A stretch of DNA of 16,823 bases, from positions 1-16,823 of the forward strand of contig JAEWTC010000005.1 of NCBI GenBank assembly GCA_023459675.1. Reading direction: 5' to 3'. The position numbers and the translations under genes are program-made. This document shows, one piece after another, positions 6,911 through 14,116 of the stretch. The notes beneath the pieces are model-generated. The model was not told the origin of the DNA. It saw only the letters and a program-made list of their open reading frames with translations, and did no database searches. Source of the stretch: Bacillota bacterium. GTDB taxonomy: Bacteria > Bacillota > Clostridia > Christensenellales > Aristaeellaceae. Numbering within the stretch: the stretch's first letter is position 1; each line of letters starts with the position of its first letter.

Positions 6911-8761
6911 TTGTTGTCAAGCGATTTGCAGGCGATGACGGTTGTCCAGCTCCGTAAGCTCGCAAAGGAGAATCATATCCGATTGGCGACCGGCATGGAC
7001 AAGGCGACGATCATCCAGCGGGTGTCCGCCGTGATGGACGTGCAGGACGCGCCCGAGGGCGGGGATAATCAGGCGCTGCACGCGGCGCCGCTTTCGGCGG
7101 ACGTCACCTCCGTAGACCCGCGGGGCTCGGCGGAAAATACCGACGGGTTTCGCACGGCCTATCAGCAGGTGCGGCAGGCGAGATCTACCCTTGCCAGCCG
7201 CCCGGTGCTCAAGGCCGTGCCGCAGCGGGAGCTGCCGGGCGCAAACCCCTCCCGTTTCGGCCCGCGCACCAACTACGTCGCGCCTATGGCTTCGCCGGAG
7301 CGCGATACGGTTTTCGGCGCGCGCCAGCCGGAGCAGGCGCCGCTGCCGCAAAAGACCATCGACGGTTACAAGCTGGGCTACCGCGCCGCGGCGCCGCGCG
7401 AATATAACAAGCAGGAGTACCGCGGCCAGCCCCGCATGGAATACCATCGGCCCAGCTATCCGCAGGCAAGCGCGCCGCACACCGCGCCGCATGCCAAACC
7501 TTCCGAAGTGCTATACAACGATTCGCTGTATAAGCCCGTCCGCGACCCGAAAATTATGGAAAGCCTCGAAAACGGCGAGATTCCGGACGCTCTCCAGGCG
7601 CCCGAGGGCGTGCCGGGCGAGGGCATTCTGGAAATCCTTCCCGATGGTTTCGGCTTTCTCCGCTCGCCGTCGCTGCTGCCGGGCCGCAAGGATTATTACG
7701 TATCGGTGGCCACCATCCGGCGGTACGACCTGCGCACGGGCGATTTCGTGGAGGGCAAGGTTCGCCCCGGCCGCGATATCGATAAATTCGCCGCGCTGAT
7801 GTTTGTGGAGAAGATCAACGGCAAGCCCTACACCGCCGATCAGGAGCGCCTGCTGTTTGACGAGCTGACGGCGATTTACCCCAACCGCCGCATCCGTCTG
7901 GAGGGGTGCGATTCCGCCGCCAACTGGCCCATGCGCGTTACGGACCTGATCGCACCCATCGGGTTTGGGCAGCGTTCGATGATCGTAGCGCCTCCCGAAA
8001 GCGGCAAAACCATTATGATGCAGGAAATCTGCAAAGCCGTTAAGCAGAACGACCCGGACGCGCAGCTGATGATGCTGCTCATTGACGAACGCCCCGAGGC
8101 CGTTACCGAGGTGCGGGACTCTCTCGCCGGCATTGCGGATGTTTTCGCCACCACGTTCGATGAAGCGCCCGACGCCCAGACCCGCGTTGCGGAAACGATG
8201 CTGGAACGCGCGCAGCGCCTGGTGGAGCAGGGGAAGAACGTGATCGTGCTTCTGGACAGCCTCACCAAGCTCACCCGCGCGTATCAGGCTGCGGTCACCC
8301 AGGGCAGCCGCACCATGACCAACACCGTCACCCCGACGGCGCTGGTCAAGCCCAAACGCTTTTTCGGCGCGGCGCGCAACACCCGCGAGGGCGGCAGCCT
8401 GACCGTGATCGCAACCATTCTGGTCAACACCGGTTCCCGGGTGGACGACATCATCTTCGAAGAGTTCAAGGGTACGGCAAACATGACGCTCTGGCTGGAT
8501 ACGCCCGAGGAGAACGAGCCGATGTTCCCCGTCATCGATATGCGCAAGTCCGGCACCAAGCGGGAGGACATGCTTCTGGATCCGCAGGCGATCGAAAGCC
8601 TGAAAGCCGTGCGCGCGGTGCTGGGCTCCGCCACCAACCGCGAGGCGCTGGTGCAGCTGATCGATATGATGTCCAAAACCGCCTGCAATCAAGACCTGTT
8701 CGCCCGCCTGAAGGATTGGGTAGCCCTGTGGGAGAAGAGCGGGTTTCTGACGAAGAAATAA
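6911..8761 (+). CDS. rho: Transcription termination factor Rho with N-terminal insertion
   Basis: Hexameric RNA-dependent helicase that terminates transcription. The 616-residue protein is much longer than Escherichia coli Rho (419). A SAP-like Rho_N helix bundle (about 5-43) is followed by a low-complexity insertion (about 45-200) rich in Arg, Pro, Gln, Ala and Tyr. The cold-shock RNA-binding domain (about 236-285) contains DGFGFLR. The RecA-like ATPase has a P-loop at 360-367 reading APPESGKT, then LLIDERPE (389-396), VIVLLDS (Walker B), and PKRFFGAARN with EEFKGTANM near the R-loop. The usual P-loop is PPKAGKT, so the first lysine is replaced by Glu and Ala by Ser; the catalytic K366 and T367 remain. 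The TTG start has AAGGAGG eight bases upstream; a second TTG follows at once. A strong terminator follows the gene. Confidence 0.95.
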   Translation: MLSSDLQAMTVVQLRKLAKENHIRLATGMDKATIIQRVSAVMDVQDAPEGGDNQALHAAPLSADVTSVDPRGSAENTDGFRTAYQQVRQARSTLASRPVLKAVPQRELPGANPSRFGPRTNYVAPMASPERDTVFGARQPEQAPLPQKTIDGYKLGYRAAAPREYNKQEYRGQPRMEYHRPSYPQASAPHTAPHAKPSEVLYNDSLYKPVRDPKIMESLENGEIPDALQAPEGVPGEGILEILPDGFGFLRSPSLLPGRKDYYVSVATIRRYDLRTGDFVEGKVRPGRDIDKFAALMFVEKINGKPYTADQERLLFDELTAIYPNRRIRLEGCDSAANWPMRVTDLIAPIGFGQRSMIVAPPESGKTIMMQEICKAVKQNDPDAQLMMLLIDERPEAVTEVRDSLAGIADVFATTFDEAPDAQTRVAETMLERAQRLVEQGKNVIVLLDSLTKLTRAYQAAVTQGSRTMTNTVTPTALVKPKRFFGAARNTREGGSLTVIATILVNTGSRVDDIIFEEFKGTANMTLWLDTPEENEPMFPVIDMRKSGTKREDMLLDPQAIESLKAVRAVLGSATNREALVQLIDMMSKTACNQDLFARLKDWVALWEKSGFLTKK

Positions 8762-8769
8762 AACGAGTT

Positions 8770-8801
8770 GGAAAACGCCCGGCTAAAGCCGGGCGTTTTC
8801 C
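8770..8801 (+). terminator. Strong intrinsic terminator after rho
   Basis: A perfect 14-base-pair stem (GGAAAACGCCCGGC paired with its complement) has a TAAA loop. The A-rich 5' arm and T-rich 3' arm make it look active in both directions. It starts nine bases after the rho stop, so rho itself ends at an apparently Rho-independent site. Confidence 0.92.
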
Positions 8802-8848
8802 TGTTTATGGATCCGCCGACTGCGGGTTAAAGACCAGATATTTCCAAA

Positions 8849-8873
8849 CCGCACGGATTAACCCCGCGTGCGG
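8849..8873. repeat. Inverted repeat in the rho-pckG intergenic region
   Basis: CCGCACG and CGTGCGG are perfect complements around an 11-base spacer. There is no T-run after it. It lies 45 to 70 bases upstream of the pckG -35 box, so it could be a protein-binding site or chance. Nothing else is recognised between the rho terminator and the pckG promoter. Confidence 0.25.
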
Positions 8874-8916
8874 ACGTAATATTTCGCGGTGCGGCGGGGG
8901 AAAGGGCAATTTGAAG

Positions 8917-8945
8917 TTGACTAAGTTGACAATTCCATATATCAT
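8917..8945 (+). promoter_or_regulatory. Promoter of pckG
   Basis: TTGACT and TATCAT, each one base from consensus, are separated by 17 bases. A second GTTGAC sits nine bases downstream of the first as a direct repeat inside the spacer. The start site would be near 8952, giving a leader of about 70 bases. Confidence 0.7.
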
Positions 8946-8950
8946 GATAT
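8939..8950. promoter_or_regulatory. Perfect 12-base palindrome over the pckG -10 box
   Basis: ATATCATGATAT reads the same on both strands and covers the proposed -10 hexamer at 8940-8945. A dimeric repressor binding here would block RNA polymerase, which would suit a gluconeogenic gene. No regulator is identified and the AT-rich content raises the chance of coincidence. Confidence 0.4.
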
Positions 8951-9023
8951 CCGTGGGAAATTGCTGATTCTTTATTCAGGAAAAGACATGGGGAATCGGA
9001 ATCTATTAAAAGGAGAAATGGGT

Positions 9024-10919
9024 ATGAAGTATGAACAACTGCTGAAACAACGGATGAGCAGCGAGAGCTACCAAAAGCTTCAGGCGCTGAACAACGAGAA
9101 AGTCATGGAGTTCATCGGCTTTTTCACCGACCACTGCGATCCCGCTTCGATTTACGTATGCACGGACAGCGAAGCCGACAAGCAGTACGTGCGCGATCAG
9201 GCGCTGAAGCTGGGTGAGGAAGTTACGCTTCATTATCCCAAACAGACCATCCACTGGGATGGTTACGGCGATCAGGGCCGCGATACGAAAAACACCAAGT
9301 TCATGGTTCCCATCGAAAAGCTGGAAAGCATGAAGGAATACGGCGCCGTGGAATACGAAGAAGGCTACGAGGAGATCATGGCGATCTCCAAGGGCATCAT
9401 GAAGGGCAAATCCGCCGTCGTGCTGTTCTTCTCCGAAGGCCCCACGGAAAGCCCCTTTACCATTCCCTGTATTCAGTTTACCGACAGCTGGTACGTTGCC
9501 CATTCCGAGTACATTTTGTACCGTTCGGCCTATAGCCACTTCCTCCAGATGAAAGACGGCGAGAAGGCGGATTTCTTCCGCTTCATCCACTCCGCCGGCG
9601 AGCTGGACGAGAACAACAACACCAAGTACCTGGACAAGCGCCGGGTGTTCATGGATCTGGAGCATAACATGGTGTATTCCATGAATGCGCAGTACGCCGG
9701 CAACTCCGTGGGGCTGAAAAAGCACTCCATGCGCCTTGCCATCGCCAAGTCCGGCAGGGAAGACTGGCTTTGCGAGCATATGTTCGTCATGGCCGCCATT
9801 GACGAAGACAAGAAGCGCAAAACCTATTTCTGCGGCGCGTATCCCTCTGCATGCGGGAAAACGTCCACGGCCATGATCCCCGGCGAGAAGATCGTCGGCG
9901 ACGATATCGCCTATTTCCGCAACATCAACGGCGAGTTCCGCGCCGTGAACGTGGAAGGCGGCATCTTCGGCATCATCCAGGACGTCAACGCCAAGGATGA
10001 CCCCGTGATCTTTGAAAACCTGATGAAGGACCAGGAGATCATCTTCTCCAACGTTCTCATGGGGCCGGACAATATGCCCTACTGGCTGGGCATGGGCAGC
10101 GTTCAGGTGCCCAAAACCGGCCGCAACCACTTCGGCGAATGGCACGAGGGCGTGGTGGATTCCAAGGGCAAGGCCGTCGGCGTCGCCCACGGAAACGCAC
10201 GCTTTACCATGCGGCTGGATTATCTTGCCAACATCGATAAGGAAGGCTTCGAAGCCAAGAACGGCGTGAAAGTGGAAGGCGTTCTCTACGGCGGCCGCGA
10301 CAGCGATACCACCGTACCCGTGGAAGAAAGCCCCAACTGGAAAGACGGCATCCTTCTTAAAGCCTGCACGCTGGAATCCGAAACCACCAGCGCCACGATC
10401 GGCGCGGAGGGCGTGCGCACCCCAAGCCCCATGGCGAACATGGACTTCGTTTCCTACCCGCTGGGCGCGTACACCATGAACAACATCAAGTTCGGCGAAG
10501 GCGTGAAGAACACCCCGAAAATCTTCTCCAACAACTACTTCATGCGCGGCGCGGACGGCAAATTCGTAACCAGCAAGCTGGCCAAGAAGGTTTGGCTGCA
10601 CTGGGCGGAAGGCCGTATCCACAACGAATACGACGCATACGAAACCCCGACCGGCAAAATCCCGATGTACGCCGATCTTGCCAAGCTCTTCAAAAAGCAC
10701 CTGAACGAAGACTTCTCCGAGGAAACCTACACCTATCTGTTCACCTTCCGCTGCACAAAGTGGATTGAGAAGCTCGAGCGCGCCAAGGCGTTCTACGCTA
10801 AGATGGACGCGGCAACCCCCAAGGAAATCTTCGCGTACTGGGATGCCACCATTCAAAAGATCGAAGCCGCCAGGGCCAAGTACGGCGACCAGATCAAGCC
10901 CGGCATGTACAAAGGCTGA
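9024..10919 (+). CDS. pckG: Phosphoenolpyruvate carboxykinase, GTP type
   Basis: Interconverts oxaloacetate and phosphoenolpyruvate plus CO2 with a nucleoside phosphate, for gluconeogenesis or, in fermenters, anaplerotic CO2 fixation. The 631-residue protein fits the GTP class. The signature P-loop YPSACGKTS has C277, K279 and T280, including the reactive cysteine typical of GTP enzymes. The metal-binding GDDIA follows, with GLKKHSMRLAIA and WLCEHMFVM (manganese-site Lys and His), HGNARF, and GGRDSDTTVPV. Near the C-terminus NYFMRGADGKF keeps two aromatic positions, but the next WPGFGEN-type guanine loop of animal enzymes is replaced by TSKLAKK. The ATG at 9024 is preferred over 9018 because AAGGAG is eight bases upstream of it. 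It is monocistronic, with its own promoter and terminator. The ATP-type enzyme of Bacillus is unrelated in sequence. Confidence 0.93.
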   Translation: MKYEQLLKQRMSSESYQKLQALNNEKVMEFIGFFTDHCDPASIYVCTDSEADKQYVRDQALKLGEEVTLHYPKQTIHWDGYGDQGRDTKNTKFMVPIEKLESMKEYGAVEYEEGYEEIMAISKGIMKGKSAVVLFFSEGPTESPFTIPCIQFTDSWYVAHSEYILYRSAYSHFLQMKDGEKADFFRFIHSAGELDENNNTKYLDKRRVFMDLEHNMVYSMNAQYAGNSVGLKKHSMRLAIAKSGREDWLCEHMFVMAAIDEDKKRKTYFCGAYPSACGKTSTAMIPGEKIVGDDIAYFRNINGEFRAVNVEGGIFGIIQDVNAKDDPVIFENLMKDQEIIFSNVLMGPDNMPYWLGMGSVQVPKTGRNHFGEWHEGVVDSKGKAVGVAHGNARFTMRLDYLANIDKEGFEAKNGVKVEGVLYGGRDSDTTVPVEESPNWKDGILLKACTLESETTSATIGAEGVRTPSPMANMDFVSYPLGAYTMNNIKFGEGVKNTPKIFSNNYFMRGADGKFVTSKLAKKVWLHWAEGRIHNEYDAYETPTGKIPMYADLAKLFKKHLNEDFSEETYTYLFTFRCTKWIEKLERAKAFYAKMDAATPKEIFAYWDATIQKIEAARAKYGDQIKPGMYKG

Positions 10920-10947
10920 TCGCAGGAAACGCCCAAACCCCGCTTCC

Positions 10948-10981
10948 AAACCCGGATGCGCAAATAGCGCATCCGGGTTTT
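10948..10981 (+). terminator. Strong intrinsic terminator after pckG
   Basis: A perfect 14-base-pair stem, AAACCCGGATGCGC with its complement around an AAATA loop, ends in a TTTT run. It closes the pckG unit. From here to the ftsH promoter, about 105 bases, I see nothing recognisable. Confidence 0.92.
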
Positions 10982-11085
10982 CCGCTTCGCGCCGCTTGTG
11001 CGCGCAGACTGACCAAAGCCTTACGGCAGGCGGGCGACACGTTGTAAAAGATTGCGGAAACGCCTTGTTTTCTTTGTTTCGGGTG

Positions 11086-11114
11086 TTGGTATTGTGGTAT
11101 ATTTATGGTATAAT
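11086..11114 (+). promoter_or_regulatory. Extended -10 promoter of the ftsH unit
   Basis: A perfect TATAAT is preceded by TGG, forming an extended -10, with TTGGTA (four of six) 17 bases upstream. Transcription would start near 11121, leaving a leader of about 69 bases. Confidence 0.8.
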
Positions 11115-11128
11115 CTCGGGTAATGGAT

Positions 11129-11165
11129 TGCCGCGCTGCGGCAGCCCATCGGGCACGTTTGCCCG
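11129..11165 (+). promoter_or_regulatory. Two tandem hairpins in the ftsH leader
   Basis: TGCCGC-GCT-GCGGCA and CGGGCA-CGTT-TGCCCG are perfect six-base-pair hairpins six bases apart. They fill most of the predicted leader and end eight bases before the AAGGGAGG ribosome binding site. Neither has a T-run. They may stabilise the message or form a regulated leader; I do not match them to a known riboswitch. Confidence 0.5.
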
Positions 11166-11189
11166 GGACTGCAAGGGAGGACTAAGGGT

Positions 11190-13223
11190 TTGAAAAAGTC
11201 TCAACGCGGCATGATGGGTTACGTCGTGCTAATCGCTGCGTTTATCGTAATCGCGATGATTCTCAACGGCGGTTTTGGGCAGGCGATCAATCTGCGGATT
11301 GAATACCCCGCACTGCTGCAGGCGATCGAACAAAACCAGGTGCAGGCGGTTGCCATTCGGGGCTCCGCTCTGGTTGGCCTATACAAAAACAGCGCCACCG
11401 CGGCGTCGGATTTTCCCGACCGCAGGTATGATTTTGAAACCACCATCGGCGAGGATTTTATCGATACCGTACGGCAGATCACCGCGACCCAGACGGGGAA
11501 ACCCCTGGATGAGATCGGCGTGAGCGATTTCTCCTTCACGCTGCAGTACCGCGCCCCGATCGTCACTCCTTGGTATGTGGACTTCCTGCCGCTGCTGTTT
11601 ATCGTGGCGATTTCCATGGGCCTTTGGTATTTCCTCATCATGCGGCAGGGCGGCGGCAACTCCAAGGTGATGAACTTTGGTAAAAGCCGCGCGCGCATGA
11701 GCGATCCTTCCAAGGTGAAGGTCACCTTCAAGGACGTCGCAGGCGCCAAGGAAGAAAAAGAAGAGCTCGAGGAAATGGTCGATTTCCTGAAGAATCCCAA
11801 AGCGTACATTGAAATGGGCGCGCGCATCCCCAAGGGCGTGCTGCTGGTCGGCCCTCCGGGCACCGGTAAAACGCTGCTGGCAAAGGCCGTGGCCGGCGAA
11901 GCCAACGCCCCGTTCTTCTCCATCAGCGGTTCGGACTTCGTGGAAATGTTCGTCGGCGTCGGCGCAAGCCGCGTGCGCGATCTGTTTGAGCAGGCGAAAA
12001 AGGCCGCGCCCTCCATCATTTTTATCGACGAGATCGACGCGGTCGGCCGTCATCGCGGCGCCGGCCTGGGCGGCGGGCACGACGAGCGGGAGCAGACCTT
12101 AAACCAGCTCCTGGTTGAAATGGACGGGTTCTCCACCAACGAAGGCGTTATCGTAATGGCGGCCACCAACCGGCGCGATATTCTGGATCCCGCCATTCTC
12201 CGGCCCGGCCGGTTCGACCGGCAGGTGACCGTAAACTATCCCGATTTGCAGGGCCGCGTGGATATCCTGAAGGTGCACAGCCGGTCCAAGCCGCTGGGCA
12301 ACGACGTGGATCTGGAAAACGTCGCCAAGCGCATGCCGTTCTCCACGGGCGCCGATCTGGAAAACGTGATGAACGAGGCGGCGATCCTCGCCGTGCGCGA
12401 CCGGAAAAAGAAAATCACCCAGAAACATCTGGTCGAGGCCATCAGCCGCGTGCAGATGGGGCCGGAAAAGAAGAGCCATAAAGTAACCGAGCGCGACAAG
12501 CTGACCGTGGCCTACCACGAAGCCGGCCACGCCGTGATTGCCAACGTCCTGCCGGAGTGCGACGACGTGCATCTGGTCACCATCGTGCCCCGCGGGCAGG
12601 CGGGCGGCTATACCTTAAGCCTTCCGGCCGAAGAGAACGACAACGTATCCAAAACCAAGCTGCTGGGCATGATCACCATGGCGCTTGGCGGCCACGCCGC
12701 CGAAGAGGTGGCACTGGACGATATCTATACCGGTTCCTCCAGCGATCTGAAACGCGCAACGGAGCTTGCCCGCCGCATGGTTACGATGTTTGGCATGAGC
12801 GAGCTGGGCACGGTCTACCTTTCCAGCGATAACGAGGTATTCGTGGGCATGGAATTCGGGCAGAGCCGCGAATTCAGCGAGCAGACGGCCGCGTCCATCG
12901 ACGTGGAAGTCAAGCGCATCGTGGACGAGAGCTATAAACGCGCCGTGCGGCTGCTGGCGGACAATAAGGACAAGCTCGAGGGCGTGGCAAAAGCGCTGCT
13001 CAAGTACGAAACCTTGAACCATAAGGAGTTCGAAGCCGTACTCCGCGGCGAAACGCTCCCCGACGTTCTGGAGCCCGAGTTCAAGGACGAGGAACCCGAA
13101 GAGGAACCCATCCGCGAGCTGCCCCGGAAAGAGCACGCAAACGATACCGCACACGAGGCAAAGCCTTCCTTCGCCCCGATGCACAGCGACGCGGACGACA
13201 AAGAACCGTTTATCGAGCCGTGA
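11190..13223 (+). CDS. ftsH: ATP-dependent zinc metalloprotease FtsH
   Basis: Membrane-anchored AAA+ protease that degrades misassembled membrane proteins and selected cytosolic regulators. The 677-residue protein has two transmembrane segments (about 10-28 and 132-152) flanking an extracytoplasmic domain. The AAA module has Walker A GPPGTGKT at 221-228, Walker B IIFIDEIDAVG, and the second region of homology around NRRDILDPAILRPGRFDR. The zinc protease domain has HEAGH at 443-447 and the third ligand D519 in SSSDLKRATE. The C-terminal tail after about 620 is acidic and low in complexity. The start is TTG, with AAGGGAGG nine bases upstream and a basic MKKSQRG before the first membrane segment. 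It heads a probable operon with the PHP gene, which overlaps its stop by one base, and the VanW gene. Confidence 0.97.
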   Translation: MKKSQRGMMGYVVLIAAFIVIAMILNGGFGQAINLRIEYPALLQAIEQNQVQAVAIRGSALVGLYKNSATAASDFPDRRYDFETTIGEDFIDTVRQITATQTGKPLDEIGVSDFSFTLQYRAPIVTPWYVDFLPLLFIVAISMGLWYFLIMRQGGGNSKVMNFGKSRARMSDPSKVKVTFKDVAGAKEEKEELEEMVDFLKNPKAYIEMGARIPKGVLLVGPPGTGKTLLAKAVAGEANAPFFSISGSDFVEMFVGVGASRVRDLFEQAKKAAPSIIFIDEIDAVGRHRGAGLGGGHDEREQTLNQLLVEMDGFSTNEGVIVMAATNRRDILDPAILRPGRFDRQVTVNYPDLQGRVDILKVHSRSKPLGNDVDLENVAKRMPFSTGADLENVMNEAAILAVRDRKKKITQKHLVEAISRVQMGPEKKSHKVTERDKLTVAYHEAGHAVIANVLPECDDVHLVTIVPRGQAGGYTLSLPAEENDNVSKTKLLGMITMALGGHAAEEVALDDIYTGSSSDLKRATELARRMVTMFGMSELGTVYLSSDNEVFVGMEFGQSREFSEQTAASIDVEVKRIVDESYKRAVRLLADNKDKLEGVAKALLKYETLNHKEFEAVLRGETLPDVLEPEFKDEEPEEEPIRELPRKEHANDTAHEAKPSFAPMHSDADDKEPFIEP

Positions 13224-14104
13224 TGCCAGCCGTTGATCTTCATATTCACAGCGTATTCAGCGATGGTTCCAACACCGTGGAAGAGATTTGTGCGCAGGCT
13301 GTGCGGCGCGGCATGCGGACCATCGCCCTCAGCGACCACGATACCACGGGCGGCTTACCCTCCATGCGGGCGGCGGTGGACGCGGTCAATGCGGAAAACG
13401 CCCGGTTGGCGTTTCTCCCGGCAATCGAGCTCAGCAGCGGCGAGGGCGGCCTTACCCACGTACTCGGGTATGGGATCAGCCCGGGCGCGCAGCCCCTGGA
13501 AAACGAACTGGACGCACTCAAACGCCTCCGCGTGCAGCGCAATCTGGAATCCATACGGCTATTGGAAAAGCTGCTGGGGCTGGAACTCTTGAACGGCCCT
13601 GTGCAGACGGACGGCGTACCCCACCCGGTTCTGGGCCGGATGCACGTGGCGCGGCTGCTGATTGAACGCAACATCGTATCCTCCACGGACGAGGCGTTTC
13701 GTAAGTTTCTGGGTGTGGGCAAGCCCGCGTACGTGCCGCTTTCGCATATGTCCACGGAAAAGGCGGTATCCGTGATCCGAAGCTGCGGCGCGGTTCCGGT
13801 TCTGGCGCATCCCGTGCGCATCGGCGTTCTGTACGGCGACGCGGAGCAGACCTTAGCGCAAATGAAGGGCTACGGGCTGATGGGGGTCGAGGTCTTTCAT
13901 CCCTCGGCGTCCCGCAAGGATGTGAAAGCCCTGCACCGCCTGGCCCTGGATCTCGGCCTGCTGATTACGGGCGGCAGCGATTATCACGGCGCGTACGGAA
14001 TGAAAACAAAAATCGGCGAGTATCCCGCGGGCTGGCAAACGTGGGAGCAGGACCTGGAAGCCTTGTACGGTGCGATCCAAGCCAGCGGCGTTGCACCCGC
14101 CTGA
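13223..14104 (+). CDS. PHP-domain phosphoesterase, YciV/TrpH (RNase AM)-like
   Basis: Metal-dependent phosphoesterase of the PHP family. Characterised relatives of this shape hydrolyse nucleoside 3',5'-bisphosphates or trim 5' ends of RNA; the activity here is inferred from family. The 293-residue protein shows the PHP motifs in order: DLHIHSVFSDG with H7 and H9, LSDHDT with D38 and H39, PAIELSS with E69, THVLGYG with H79, VLAHPVR, and GGSDYHG near residue 255. The ATG at 13223 shares its A with the ftsH TGA stop (TGATG), so translation is probably coupled by reinitiation; no independent strong ribosome binding site is seen. A GTG one codon earlier is possible. The VanW gene starts 12 bases after its stop. 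Confidence 0.9.
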   Translation: MPAVDLHIHSVFSDGSNTVEEICAQAVRRGMRTIALSDHDTTGGLPSMRAAVDAVNAENARLAFLPAIELSSGEGGLTHVLGYGISPGAQPLENELDALKRLRVQRNLESIRLLEKLLGLELLNGPVQTDGVPHPVLGRMHVARLLIERNIVSSTDEAFRKFLGVGKPAYVPLSHMSTEKAVSVIRSCGAVPVLAHPVRIGVLYGDAEQTLAQMKGYGLMGVEVFHPSASRKDVKALHRLALDLGLLITGGSDYHGAYGMKTKIGEYPAGWQTWEQDLEALYGAIQASGVAPA

Positions 14105-14116
14105 AGGAGGCTGCGG

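Noticed and set aside
7511..8692. A 393-codon open frame on the minus strand opposite rho
   Set aside because: Antisense shadow of rho with no domain evidence.
8716..8967. An 83-codon plus-strand frame bridging the end of rho and the pckG promoter
   Set aside because: It crosses the rho terminator and the pckG promoter, lacks a ribosome binding site and has no recognisable sequence.
8961..9023. N-terminal extension of the PEPCK to an upstream start
   Set aside because: The extra residues precede the AAGGAG ribosome binding site that serves ATG 9024 and do not resemble the family.
9006..10949. A 647-codon open frame on the minus strand opposite pckG
   Set aside because: It mirrors the pckG reading frame in GC-rich DNA. 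The predicted protein is a compositional blend of Val, His, Gly and Phe without any recognisable motif, while the plus strand encodes an intact carboxykinase.
10765..11193. A 142-codon frame linking the end of pckG to ftsH
   Set aside because: It overlaps pckG out of frame, runs through a strong terminator and the ftsH promoter, and its product is arginine/proline-rich noise.
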